From positions 7,604,191 through 7,668,190 of the forward strand of contig OY294054.1 of the NCBI GenBank assembly GCA_958510825.1: a stretch of DNA of 64,000 nucleotides, given 5' to 3'. The position numbers and the translations under genes are program-made. The DNA is from Brachypterus glaber. Lineage: Eukaryota; Arthropoda; Insecta; Coleoptera; Kateretidae. Shown piece after piece: positions 1 through 10,295 of the stretch. The notes under the pieces are model-generated. The model was not told where the DNA came from, made no database searches, and saw only the letters and a list, made by a program, of their open reading frames with translations. The first letter of the stretch is position 1. Each line of letters starts with the position of its first letter.

Positions 1-468
1 CTTGAATGCATATGGTAAGGTACGGGGCTTGCAGTACGTTGGGGATACGTTGGGCTTCAACTTCAGGTTGACCTTACCATGCCTGAAAGTGTATTATGTA
101 TTAGAAAAAATACAACTATATTTTTCAAAAAGTGAGGTTAAGCTGTCAGAGACTGTGTTAACGTATTCTTCTAAATTGAATTTAATATTATGGCAATTTA
201 GTCTCTCCCTAAAATGTTAGCACAACCTTGTTTAATTAATGACGTACACTTTTTGTTGTTTCAAACTAAGGCCACTATAACCCTTTAAATTTACTTTACT
301 AATATATAATAGCCAGTTTTTCAAATTTTTAACATAATATTCATAATTTATACCTGTAATACTGCTTCCAGAATCTACCAAAAATTTGTGATTTTTGCCC
401 TCAATTTGTACATCCGCAATAAAATTTTCATCTATATAACTAATAAAATTTTTAAAATCAATACACAA
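1..468 (-). pseudogene. Ty3/gypsy protease and start of reverse transcriptase, decayed and cut by window edge
   Basis: Minus-strand coding remnant of a Ty3/gypsy Pol. The aspartic protease lies at about 232-468 and shows the active-site motif LVDSGSS, in a frame closed at 232. Reading on in a neighbouring frame gives an ILGRD motif, the usual end of retropepsin-like domains. After that comes a stretch resembling the linker and first block of gypsy reverse transcriptase (HGKVNLKLKP and KPRTLPYAF), which runs off base 1. The order protease then RT and these motifs resemble K02A2.6-type elements. Several stops and frame changes make it non-functional. The polymerase core, RNase H and integrase would lie outside the window to the left. 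Confidence 0.75.
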
Positions 469-1385
469 TTACTTTTACAAACAATACTATTACTATTGGA
501 AACACTAACCTTATCGTTTACAACACAAATTTCTCCACTGTTATCTCCATCCGGGCTGCTGGGTTGCATCTCCACGTAATTCGCTCGTCTCTTGCCGCAT
601 ACTCTCGCCAAATGAGGACCCTTGCACACATTGCATTTGTAGTATTTACAACGTCCCTGATGATTTTTCCCACAAATGTTGCAAAGTTTCTTGTTTACGT
701 TTGTTATTGATAGATGTGCTGACCTTTGAGATTCTTGCTGAATAGGGTGGGTGCATCCTCCTTTTTTCTTTAATCAGTTCACCTCTTGACCTCTCGTAAA
801 ATTTTCTATGTTTAGATTTTCTTTCTTCACAGCTATTTCTATCAATTCTCCTAATGGTTTTTCCAACTTTTCTTCGCACAGCCGGTCATAGATGTTTCCG
901 CTATGAATACAAGTCATGAATTTTTCTTTAAATATAAAATTTAAATTTCCACCAAAATCGCAGGTGCTTCCTAAGCATTTGATTTTGGCATAAAATTCCA
1001 AAATAGTTTCCGAAGATTGGCTATAATCATGGAATTTTTTTCTTTCGTTCCAAATATTAACATGTTTTTTATGCTGGTTTTTTAGGATTTCTAATAAATC
1101 TTCAAAAGTTTTACTACTAGGAGCTTCGGGATAATACAAATTTTTCAAAAGTTGATATGTTTCTGGGTTCAAATTGCACAACAACGTGGCCACCCTAATC
1201 TCATTTTTGGCGTCGTTTGCCTTGAAAAATTGGTTTAGTTGCTCTACCCACAATTCGAAATTGTCCTTCTGGTGATCGCAAATCCTAAATTTTGATTCCA
1301 TATTATTGATCCACTTCAACGAGGTTGAATAAATTGAAATTGCGTCCCTACACGGCAATCCCAAAATGACAAGATGGCTTCCCAA
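432..1385 (-). pseudogene. Ty3/gypsy Gag with zinc knuckles
   Basis: Gag is the structural protein that packages the element's RNA. The open stretch at 774-1385 encodes a capsid-like region; a plausible start is the Met of MESKFRI near 1300, because residues upstream of it look non-coding. Downstream, after a frame change near 760, are two adjacent CCHC-like knuckles (CNICGKNHQGRC and CNVCKGPHLARVC, about 590-690), the nucleocapsid part, followed by an acidic Ser/Asn-rich linker into the protease. At least two frameshifts separate the blocks. A short in-frame start (MATQG) next to a GGTAAC sequence lies near 1453, but a stop follows at once. No 5' LTR is recognisable before the next repeat at 1510. 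Confidence 0.7.
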
Positions 1386-1509
1386 GCGCGTTACTGAGTA
1401 GCCTCTTCAACAATTTAACATTAGATCTAGTAGTTACCTTGTGTCGCCATTGTAATAACTTGGATTAGGAGAATTATCTTCTTATTTAAACAAGCAGGTG
1501 CACTTTACA

Positions 1510-3195
1510 TGGGACTTTCTGAGTGAAATCTCGGAAATCTGACGGACAATTTTTAATTTTTTTGTAACTTTTAGCATTTATTTATAGTGTTAAAAGACAC
1601 ATATAACAATGGTTTTTAGGTCTCCAACTATTTTAATTACTGAGATACACCACTTAAAAGTTTAAACATGCCTGCATGCGGGTGACTATTTAGTTGTTTA
1701 TAGCTTATCAACGATAAAACTTACAGATATGCTAAAAGCCTTTATTAAAAGAACTCTTCACCCGCTTTTCAATTATGCAGAACAAATTACGCATTAATTT
1801 TCCTAAAATAGAGAAAAAATACATTAAAAATGGATTTTTAAATTACGCTTTGATAACCACGAAAATATGAATTCAAAAAAACACTACAAAATTCAAAATA
1901 TTTTTTGCTGTTCAACAGTATTTTTCTCAATGTGAAACGCTTTTACTGAGATGTTAGAAAAAAATATTTGTGGTTTAATAAATCACATTTTATATCATTT
2001 TATTAATTTTGAAGTTTCAAACGGGCGCCTTCTTTTCGACGTTGCCAGCGCATATTGAGGGAAAATATAAAATTTCAAAATAATAATATTTACTGACATT
2101 TTCAATTAATCTTTAATCCCATACCTGTTTAATGTCAAATAAATCCTTGATAATGTTTGAATTATCCTTACTTTTGTTGAGTAATAAACCATGGCAGATA
2201 ATTTACGTAGTGGTAAATAGACATTTTGGGCTTATTTAGTTTAAACACAAACTGAACAATGTATTTATTACTTAATTTAGAATAAACACTCACTTTTAAA
2301 TACATACATGCCTTTTTAGATATATCTTGTTCATGTTTAGAGCCAAATCAATCATTTTATAAAACACAATTTAACGAACTTTTGCAAAAGCAACCATGTG
2401 ATAACCTATTTTAAAATGTATTTATTTTAGTTATGCAATTGTATATACTTTAGAAGGTATATACAGTTGCATAACTATAACAAATACATTTTAATGACGA
2501 TTCACTCTTTGCAGTAATGAGAAGAATCCAGCTCATGCGCACTGATTTTCTTATTTTTGTTTTGACGTATGCCAAAAATTATTTTAAGGTTATCTAACAT
2601 TCTTTGGCAGAATTTTACAAAAATATCTACTTTTTTCTTTGCGAGCTAACAGTTTTTTTTTTTAATTGGCTAAAAGTACTCGCTTTTAATAGTATTTTCG
2701 TAAAAAAAAATTGCGGAATATTCATTAATAAACCTTCTAAATTCTGAAATATCGTGTCTGAAAAATGTCTCCCATTAAAAAAAAAAACACCAAACCAGCA
2801 AACCACCAAACTAAACCATTATTGACGTAAATCAACGCCTCCCATTAAAAAAAAAACACCAAACCAGCAAACCACCAAACCAAACCATTATTGACGTAAA
2901 TCAACGCCTCCCATTAAAAACAAACACCAAACCAGCAAACTAGCAAACCAAACCATTGTTAACGTAAACCAACGCCTCCTATTAAAAAAAAACAAACCAG
3001 CAAACTACCAAACCAAACCATTGTTAACGTAAACCAACGCCCCCATTAAAAAAATCCAACAGAAATTCGTGAGTATTTTAACAATCTTTTGCTATATATT
3101 CTAACAAAAAAACTGGATTTTCTGTACCTAATTATATTCAAGACAGTAAGTTTTAGTAATAAAACCAGAAATCAGTGCAAAAATATAGTTCATTT
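1510..3195. repeat. Dispersed repeat, copy A
   Basis: Bases 1510-2215 match 26028-26722 in the same orientation and 15123-15834 in inverse orientation, starting at the shared motif GGGACTTTCTGAGTG. The abrupt start of similarity in copy A suggests a true element end. From about 2337 the segment resembles parts of the same arms (7620-8400) in a rearranged order, pivoting on a palindromic unit at 2430-2490. Copy A lacks the MITE at 8008-8160, so bases near 2365 are an empty site for it. No coding potential is seen. The autonomous family is unknown. Confidence 0.75.
2771..3060. repeat. Tandem array of about 69-bp units
   Basis: Four units start at about 2771, 2841, 2910 and 2978 with a partial fifth at 3042 (periods 70, 69, 68, 64). 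Each has CCCATTAAAA, an A-run, then CCAAACCAGCAAAC and a GACGTAAA or AACGTAAA block. Related single motifs occur at 7790-7880 and in the right arm near 27210-27290. Confidence 0.9.
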
Positions 3196-3324
3196 TGTAG
3201 CAGAGGAAAGAAATAAAAAGGCACGTGTTCATGTGCAACGTTCGGAAAAGACTTTATTGGTGGCGCCACTTATTTACGCCGTGTTGACAGTGTTGCCAAG
3301 TATGAAAAAAAAACAATTATTACA
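3196..3324 (-). repeat. Copia 3' LTR
   Basis: 129 bp, TG...CA termini when read on the minus strand (TGTAATAATTG ... CTGCTACA). It differs from the 5' LTR by a 3-base gap in the GACTACTTT region, a few substitutions and A-run length. Confidence 0.85.
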
Positions 3325-3351
3325 TATCTTAAGAACTAACAACTATTATTC

Positions 3352-3972
3352 TTATTTAACATTTGACATACCCAATTCCCTAATAAATATAATATGTTTA
3401 ACAGGGCTCAAACTTTTTGTTAAAACATCTGCTGGCATTTTTGCCGTTTCTAAATATTTAAGTTCGACCTGATTCTGAGCAATAACTTCCCTAATGAAAT
3501 GGTGCCTCACATCAATGTGTTTTGTACGTTTGTGAAAAACGGGATTCATTGACAACTTTCGTGCACCCATATTATCATTATATAATGTTACACACCCCTG
3601 AATACCAGTCAAATCAAATAAAAGATTCTTTAGGTATATTGCCTCTTTTGAGGCCTCAGAGACGGCCATATATTCGGCCTCTGTGCTCGATAGAGCAACA
3701 GTTTTTTGTTTCTTGCTTTCCCAAGCAATAGGACCAATGGAAAAACGGAAACAAAAACCTGTATATGATTTTCTTGCCCAATCTGCTTCTACAAAACATT
3801 CTAGGTAACTATTATTCCGACTGAATTTTAACCCATAATTTTTTGTACCCTGCAAATATCTTAAAATACGTTTTGCATGTTTCCAATGCGTTTCTGTATG
3901 GCAATTGTTAAATTGACTCAAATAACTCACAGAAAACGAAATGTCAGGTCTCGTTAAAATAGAGAGATACAT
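3352..3972 (-). pseudogene. Copia RNase H and Pol C-terminus
   Basis: About 206 codons open from the LINE insertion to a natural stop. It begins in the conserved LMYLSILTRPDI block that joins RT to RNase H, then shows WKHAKRILRYLQGT, the RNase H core blocks VEADWA and STEAEYMA, then DNMGARKL and HKRTKHIDVRHHFIRE, ending in PADVLTKSLS, all typical of copia Pol. RNase H removes the RNA strand of the RNA:DNA hybrid during reverse transcription in the particle. The first catalytic block reads EADWA where copia elements usually have DADWA, a possible loss of an active-site Asp. It is cut off from the rest of Pol by the insertion at 3996-4275. Confidence 0.88.
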
Positions 3973-3995
3973 TAAGCTCCCTATAAGCTGCTGAT

Positions 3996-4275
3996 TTATT
4001 TATTTATTTATTCATATAAACGGGAATCCCATAACAACCTAAATCTAAACTTAAAATAACTTAACTAAGCCTAACATAACAGATACAACAAAAAGTTTAT
4101 CTAGTGTAACCTGGAGGAAATTAAAGATTTATATTGAGATAAGCTATTGCCAAATATATCTATATTACAAGTATTTATAAATTCCAGAGCTATATTAAAT
4201 GGAGTCTTGGAACAATAGTTCGTGTGCTGTGTACTAATGTGAAAGGTACATATGGAGCGACGAAGATTGAAATTA
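3996..4275 (-). mobile_element. 5'-truncated LINE fragment inside Copia
   Basis: A 280-bp insertion flanked by CTGAT at 3991-3995 and 4276-4280. On its plus-strand left side is a (TTTA)n run, the complement of a TAAA-rich LINE 3' tail. Its minus strand encodes the last residues of a non-LTR reverse transcriptase ORF (about 4101-4265), with the fixed-spacing RRSICTFHIST block seen at the end of CR1/jockey-like ORFs. Removing the insert and one CTGAT copy closes the Copia reading frame. Confidence 0.8.
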
Positions 4276-4837
4276 CTGATAAGAAAACTCGACCTTACTG
4301 GCTCTGTCACTATTTCTATCTAAATTTAAACCCACTTCCATTGGAGTATTTACTGATTTTGAATCTGACATCTTAAATTTATACAATAACTGATCAATAT
4401 ATTGTTCTTGATCTAGAGTAATAATAACTTTTTCTCTATCTATATTTACACCCATACCTAAACAATTTTTTATTTCCCCCAAGTCTTTTATCTTAAAAAC
4501 TTCACCTTATTTGAATTTTAAATCATCTGATTCAACTTTATCATTAGTAAAAATAAAAAAAATCATCTACATAGATAGCTACATAAGTTCTCAAGTTATT
4601 TTTCATCTTTGTATACAGGCATGGCTCTAAATCTGATTTTTTATACCCCAACTTTCTTAAAAATATATCAATCTTTTCGTTCCACGATCTGGAAGCCTGT
4701 TTTAAGCCATATCTCACTTTACCTGCACTATCACTTTTTCGCTTAAAAACCCACTTGCACTCAACAACAGTACCACTTTCAGGAACATCTGCTACTTCTC
4801 GAATAATTTCAACTCTTCCTTCATAGCCAATATCCAC
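4273..4837 (-). pseudogene. Copia reverse transcriptase, internally deleted
   Basis: Copies RNA into DNA. The block at 4544-4837 holds the N-terminal ECKWVFKRK motif and then jumps from GKVR directly to YGLKQASRSWN, followed by the YVDD polymerase box. Copia RTs normally have about 90-100 residues between these motifs, including the first catalytic Asp (the TAFLNG block). That whole segment is missing and the frame is kept across the join at about 4730. The block at 4273-4482 continues in another frame with GEIKNCLGMGV and YIDQLLYKF. The enzyme cannot be active. Confidence 0.85.
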
Positions 4838-5788
4838 TGGTCTCGGTCCGGCCTGGACATTGCTTCTTCGACTGTATCTGAATCACTCTGTATGTCACAA
4901 CTGTCCAAACACATATAACTTAAATAGTCATCAAACTGTCTACGTTTAGGTAACCTTTCTGATCTTCTGATCACTCTTGGCACTTCCTCCAAAACCTCTT
5001 CAGGAACATAGTCAACATCTGCACTTTCATTTTGGTCCTCCGAAGCACTAAAAATGTTTGATTCATTACTCGAGTTACTCGATTTAAAACTTTCTTCTCC
5101 TCCCACTGAATCTAACATTTCTTCTTCTTTTTCTTCAACAATAAGTACATCTGATTCTTTCACGTTTTCACTAACAACTATGTCTCTGCTGATCACAATT
5201 TTCTTTTCCTCCGGATCATTAAGTCTGTAGCCCTTAACGTTCTCGCTAAATCCTACTAAAAACATCTTTTTCGATTTCTTGTCCCACTTTCGACGCTTTT
5301 CAGCCGGTATATGCACCATAACCTCACTTCCGACTATGCGCAAGTTACTGACGTCCGGTTTTCTGTTTGACCACACTTCCAATGGAGTTCTATTCTCAAG
5401 ACCTGCTACAACTGATCGATTCCGCAAATAGACGGCCGTGTTCACAGCCTCAGCCCAAAACATTTTTTCAAATTTTGCATCGAAAAGCAAGCACCTCGCT
5501 TTCTCCAGCATTTCCGTTCTGTTGGGGAGTGTACACATTTGATTTCTGATGTATTATTCCATTTTTTGTCAAAAAATTTCCGAACTCTACACCACAGAAT
5601 TCTCCACCATTATCACTTCGAAATACTTTTATTTTTCTGTCCTGTTGCTTTTCCACTAAATTCTTAAATTCCTTAAAGCACTCAAAAGTTTCATCTTTAG
5701 ATCTAAGAAAATATACGAAGCACATTCTGCTATAATCATCTTCGAGTATTAAAAAATATCTAGAATTACCCAAGGATGGCATTTCCAT
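4792..5788 (-). pseudogene. Copia integrase core and C-terminal region
   Basis: Two overlapping open stretches (5468-5788 and 4792-5538) in different frames. The first has the catalytic FRSDNGGEF block and the YTPQQNGNAGES block, where the last catalytic Glu of the DDE triad is expected. The second carries KMFWAEAVNTAVYLRNR and the acidic, Ser-rich region that usually separates integrase from RT, ending near EEAMSRPDRDQW. The join at about 5500 is a frameshift. Integrase inserts the cDNA into the genome. Confidence 0.85.
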
Positions 5789-5789
5789 C

Positions 5790-6527
5790 GGCCCATTTCA
5801 ATCCGCATGAATAACTTCTAATACTGCAGTAGCTCTGTTTCCCTTGTGATTGAGAGGAAGCCTGGTCTGCTTTCCCTCACAGCAAACTTCACATACTACA
5901 TGCTTATTTAAGTTTCCCTTGCATTCTAAACCATTTACAATGCCATTTTTCATGAGATTTAAATCTCTGTAATTTAAATGTCCAAACCTGCGATGCCAAA
6001 CTTCACCAGAAACTGCACTTGCTGCTAAAACTTTCTGAAGTTAAACATTTTTTAATTCAAAATTTAATCCATAGACATTATCTAGCAAATCAGCTGTTGC
6101 GATTAAAACTTTATTTCTGTTGTAAATCTTACAACCATTTTTATCAAACACAACATTATTCCCATTCTTAATAAGTTGGCTTACAGATAAAAGGTTTGTT
6201 GTCAACTCTGGCACATACAATACTTTATTTATTGCTACATCAAACTTCTGTTTGTCAACAATAGTAGTAATTTCTGTCACCAGCACACGCCACTGAAATT
6301 TTTGTTTTATTTGCAACAGTTATTTCTCTTTGTTTACACTCTTCACGTATGTTTTCAAGCCAATCTTTCCTAGCTGTTAAGTGCATGCTACAGCCAGAAT
6401 CAACATACCATTCTGCAGCATTAAAATTTCCACTTAAAAATACTGCACTGAATGCATTAGGATTTTCACTATTTTTCTGTTTCCCTTTGTCATTTTCTTT
6501 CATAAAATTAGTCGGGCATTTATTCAT
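5790..6527 (-). pseudogene. Copia protease and GAG-pre-integrase domain
   Basis: Two overlapping frames (6255-6527 and 6041-6316) and their continuation to 5790. A CX2C-type zinc knuckle just upstream (about 6520-6560) ends in the sequence MNKCPTNF. The protease box is WYVDSGCSMHLT, followed by VPELTTNLLSVSQL, typical of copia proteases. The continuation to 5790 reads as the GAG-pre-integrase domain (WHRRFGHLNYRDL, then a CX2C pair). At least two frame breaks. Confidence 0.82.
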
Positions 6528-6687
6528 AAAATGACCTGTTTTCCTACAACGAAAACAAACAACCTCGGATCTGTCAGATTTCGAATTTTTCGATCTGCCG
6601 CCATCTTTCGGATGTGTCTTGAAGTTCCCTTACTCACAAACGGTCCACTTTTTGAATTTCCATTTCTAGCTCCATCTTCTTGCATAT

Positions 6688-7226
6688 CTAGCAACTTATT
6701 CTTGATGGAGTCGAGTGTTCCAGCGCCATTATCATTGGAGCAAATTTTTCAGACAAGCCCGCCAAAAGTAACGAACCTAACCACTCTTCGCTGATGTTAA
6801 AACCGGTTCTACGCAATCTTTGCGCGGTTTCAATCATCTGGTTTACATAGCTCTCCATTGAATCAGAATTCTCCAAACGTAGAGATATCAATCAATCTTT
6901 CTTGAAAATCCTGTATCTTCATATAGCTTTTTCAATGTATCCCAAAATCCCTTTGCGGTTTCTTCATTTCTTATATGAATGTACAATGAGGGGTCCAACG
7001 TTAGAACCAACTTCGCCTTAGCTTTAGCTATCAAAACTGTGTCCGTTTCAGTTCCATCGATACACTTTGATAGGCCCTCAAGCACTAAGAAGTTCTCTGT
7101 CGCAAACGCCCATTCACTATAGTTTTCACGGCCTATCAACCTCGGCACTGAATTGAAATAATTCATCGTTAATGCCGCCATTTTTTTAGTCACGTTTTCC
7201 GAAACCGATTTTCGAACAAAAAACAC
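6688..7226 (-). pseudogene. Copia Gag (UBN2-like)
   Basis: N-terminal half at 6888-7226, C-terminal half at 6688-6891, separated by a frame break near 6890. The likely start is the internal Met at 7181 (MAALTMNYFNS); residues before it belong to the leader. Motifs such as LIGRENYSEWAFATENFL and GFWDTLKKLYED are typical of copia Gag. The first 85 codons of the same gene reappear at 27847-28101 in the right arm. Confidence 0.85.
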
Positions 7227-7327
7227 TACAACGACTTACTACGCTTATAAACACTACCTCCTGTGCTTATACTACACGACACAATTGTTCTGTCAGTACC
7301 TTTTTTTCGCGAAAAACACGTAAAAAA

Positions 7328-7340
7328 CTGGGTCATAACC
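7328..7340 (-). other. Copia primer binding site
   Basis: Directly inside the 5' LTR, minus strand reads GGTTATGACCCAG. This resembles the copia site complementary to the anticodon-stem region of initiator methionine tRNA rather than to a tRNA 3' end. Confidence 0.7.
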
Positions 7341-7473
7341 TGTAGCAGAGGAAAGAAATAAAAAGGCACGTGTTCATGTGAAACGTTCGGAAAAGACTAC
7401 TTTATTGGTGGCGCCACTTATTTAAGCCGTCTTGAAAGTGTTGCCAAGTATGAAATAAAAAACAATTATTACA
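7341..7473 (-). repeat. Copia 5' LTR
   Basis: 133 bp. Minus-strand ends TGTAATAATTG and CTGCTACA. It marks the promoter side of the element. Its inverted counterpart in the right arm is 27603-27735. Confidence 0.85.
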
Positions 7474-7683
7474 TATCTTTTGAGCTCTAACTAACACGTT
7501 TTTGTGGACCTGATGCGCACCGTAACCCCACTCAAATTAAACTATTTCATAAAACTACAACTGCCTAAACGGAAGCCACTTTTGACATCCGTCAAAACAA
7601 AAATAAGCAAACCAGTGCGCATGTGCTAGATTCTTCTCATTACTGCAGTGAGTGAATCGTTTTTAATGCAAGGTTTGTTAAAG

Positions 7684-7945
7684 GGTGGAGGCAGAGCTAA
7701 CGGGAGGAACGTACTCCGCTATCTGCGCATGCGCTAGCAGAAATCAACATAAAAAATCCCATAAGAAAGAAGACCAACGACCCCCCTTAAAAAAAAACCA
7801 AAGCAACCAAAAAACCAACGTAAACCAGCGTTAACGTAAACCAACGCTTTCCATTAAAAAAAAAACGCCAAACTAGCACAAAACCAAGCACATGCGTAGA
7901 TCGCGGAATACGTTCCTCCCGTTAGCCCCTTTTGAGGGTGGTTGG
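7684..7945. mobile_element. MITE with about 50-bp terminal inverted repeats
   Basis: The ends share GCTAACGGGAGGAACGTA and the ATCTGCGCATGCGCT/ATCTACGCATGTGCT pair in opposite orientation. The interior holds CCAACGTAAACC motifs like those of the array at 2771. Mirrored at about 27130-27395. No coding capacity. Confidence 0.75.
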
Positions 7946-8007
7946 TAGATATTTATTTATTTATTTGATTAATTTTACAGCCAAATAAATCATTTTATAA
8001 ACCATAA

Positions 8008-8160
8008 TGGCTTAGTTTACACCGTGGGTACCAAACACTTGGTCCGTGTACCAAATTTAAATTTTAACCAATCCCAGAGAACGACGCATGCGTATTTGCA
8101 ATTATGACATAATTTGGTTCGCGGACCAAGGGTTTAGTACCTACGGTGTAAACTAAGCCA
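8008..8160. mobile_element. 153-bp MITE, copy 1
   Basis: Inverted ends TGGCTTAGTTTACACCGT ... ACGGTGTAAACTAAGCCA, continued by GGTACCAAAC/TTGGTCCG blocks. The related sequence in copy A (near 2365) lacks it, which identifies it as an insertion. Target duplication is ambiguous. Confidence 0.85.
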
Positions 8161-8215
8161 ATCTAACGAACTTTTGGAAAAGAAACCATGTGATAACTTA
8201 TTTTAAAATGTATTT

Positions 8216-8397
8216 CTTATAGTTATGCAACTGTTTACACCTTCTAAAGTATATACAATTGCATAATTATAAGAAATAGTTATGCAACTGTTTATACCTT
8301 CTAAAGTATATACAATTTCATAATTATAAGAAATAGTTATGCAACTGTTTATACCTTCTAAACTATATACAATTGCACAACTATAAGAAATAAATTT
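8216..8397. repeat. Three tandem palindromic units of about 57 bp
   Basis: Each unit reads TTATGCAACTG ... CAATTGCATAA around a CCTTCTAAAG centre, so every unit is itself near-palindromic. The same unit occurs twice at 26748-26870 and once at 2430-2490. Confidence 0.9.
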
Positions 8398-8405
8398 TTA
8401 AATAG

Positions 8406-8690
8406 TGTATATTTCTATGAATATGTATAGTTTGTACGGTTTTCGTGTTCTATTTTACCGCACTTAACTAGGTTTTACATTATTAATGTACACAAATATA
8501 GTCTCAATATTAGTACTTTATTATTTTACAAAGGTAACACATTTATTTGACTATTTACTTTAGACAAAATACAACAAAACATGGTGACGCCATGTTACCT
8601 TCTCAACAACGTCTTATCATCGCCGCCTAGCGGCCGGTTATACAACTTGTTCAGCCTACATTAGGGTGGAAGCAATTTTAAAATCGTCCA
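8406..8690 (-). repeat. BEL-1 3' LTR
   Basis: 285 bp, TG...CA. Differs from the 5' LTR at two positions (TTTTACA versus TTTCACA, and the last bases TCCA versus TTCA). Confidence 0.93.
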
Positions 8691-8693
8691 TAA

Positions 8694-8706
8694 TCGCCCC
8701 CCTTGA
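8694..8706 (-). other. BEL-1 polypurine tract
   Basis: Minus strand reads AAGGGGGGCGA a few bases before the 3' LTR, the usual plus-strand primer site. Confidence 0.6.
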
Positions 8707-8781
8707 AAGCACCTAGTTGGTTTCGAAACAAATTTTTAATACAAACAAATATATAGGTACTTAAATCTATAAAAATAAAAT

Positions 8782-9824
8782 TTAATTAGTGTCCCTTTCA
8801 CTGTCCTTAATTTCTTCACCAATGGGCAAAATACAAACTCTGTTTATGGCACGTTTTAAATGTCCATTTAAAGTTTTAACTGTCACAACTCTCACTATTT
8901 GATCCGCTCCTGGATGAACTGCAGTGATACGTCCAAGTCGCCAAACACAGGGTGGGGTATCATCTTCAACCAAAAGTACTGTACTAAAGATCCTACTAAA
9001 GTTTCAAACTTAGTTTCAAATCGCCATTTGGACCTCTGTTGTAGGGTATGTAAATAGCTTCGCTTCCATTGGCGCCAAAATTGTTGGGATAATTTATTTA
9101 TAAGTGCAAAACGAGTCTTTAATCTGTTAAAAGGAACATTTTCAACTGGTAACTCAGGAAGTGCATTTATTGGACCTCCTATTAAAAAATGTCCTGGTGT
9201 CAGCACATCGAAATCTTCCAGGTCAGGAGATAAGGGTAAAATAGGCCGGGAATTTAGAATGCCCTCTATTTTAGCAAGCAATGTACTAAACTCTTCGTAC
9301 GTCAATTTTATATCAGTTAAAATACGAGAAAGATAATATTTAACTGATTTAACTGAAGACTCCCACAAACCGCCGATATGGGGAGATTTCGCAGGAATAA
9401 AATTCCACTTAATATTATTGGACAAAGAATAATTTTGAATTTTATCACCCTTTAAAATTTCACAAATTTTCGTTAAATCATTATGAACTCCAACGAAATT
9501 GCTACCATTATCAGAATTTATTTCTGCACAAACTCCTCGTCTAGATACGAATCTCTGCAGCGCATTGAGGAAATTATCGGTCGTCAAACCAGTAACAAGT
9601 TCTAAATGTAGTGCTTTTGTGCACATACACACGAAAACGCAAATATAAGCTTTAATAAATCTTCTATTTTGAAAAGTGCTATCCTTTATTAAGTAAGGAC
9701 CAGCGTAATCTACCCCGCACGAATAAAAAGGACGAGTTGGAGTAACCCTTGATTTAGGGAGATCACCCATTATCTGATTTTTTATTACTGGCTTCGCTCT
9801 AAAACAAGTTATACATTTTTTCAC
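8782..9824 (-). pseudogene. BEL-1 integrase and DUF5641 C-terminus
   Basis: Open at 8895-9824, then continued in another frame at 8782-8973. The start has the HHCC-type Cys pair (CITCFRAKP), then the catalytic core: VDYAGPYLI (first Asp), INSDNGSNFVG (second Asp) and GLWESSVK (Glu), followed by AILNSRP-type residues and LTPGHFLIGG. The DUF5641 domain (WRLGRITAVHPGADQIVRVV) closes the polyprotein at 8782. The frame break near 8975 separates integrase from this last domain. An upstream stretch at 9825-10003 with the YWPINGK block is also broken by a stop. Confidence 0.9.
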
Positions 9825-10002
9825 AACACTTCTAACCGTGCTTTTGCCATTTATTGGCCAATATTTTTGCCTAACATAAGATAAAGTAGAACTTATTCCT
9901 GAATGTAAATTTTTAATGTGTTCATTATGAATAACTAATCGAGTAAATTGACTATGCGCTGGGAGAACTACAGGATGCTTTTAATTATATGTCAATAAAG
10001 AA

Positions 10003-10260
10003 TTATTTAATCTTCCGCCAACACGTATTATTTTGATCCTTATCAAAAAATGGATTTAAAGAAACTAATTTACTATTTGGACTAACAGGCTTTGCTTTTG
10101 ACAAACAATTATAATCATCATGAAATTCGCTTTTCTGAACAATTTTAATTAGAACATTTGAACTATTTATTAACTCGGAATTACTTAAATTATTGTCAAC
10201 GATTCTGACTTCCTTTGCTACCTTGCAATTGTGAATAAATCGCAATATATACGCAGTCAC
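10003..10260 (-). pseudogene. BEL-1 segment between RNase H and integrase
   Basis: 85 codons in a frame shifted from the main polyprotein. It contains the VTAYILRFIHNC block that follows RNase H in BEL elements. It enters after loss of one T in a T-run at about 10312, and a second shift near 10025 moves the frame back into the IRVGGRL block. Confidence 0.8.
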
Positions 10261-10295
10261 TCTTTGTAACTTATTAAAACTAGAATAACGATTAA

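Larger units (their letters stand above)
3196..7473 (-). mobile_element. Copia-type LTR retrotransposon
   Basis: A 4.3-kb minus-strand element bounded by short LTRs, with Gag, protease, integrase, reverse transcriptase and RNase H in that order, which is diagnostic of Ty1/copia. It carries a primer site like the internal tRNA-iMet site used by copia elements. It is inactive: Gag and Pol contain frame breaks, the RT has lost its central part, and a LINE fragment splits RT from RNase H. The flanks show no matching 5-bp target duplication, so one side has probably been replaced by recombination. The 5' end (LTR plus start of Gag) is repeated in inverse orientation at 27603-28102. Confidence 0.88.
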
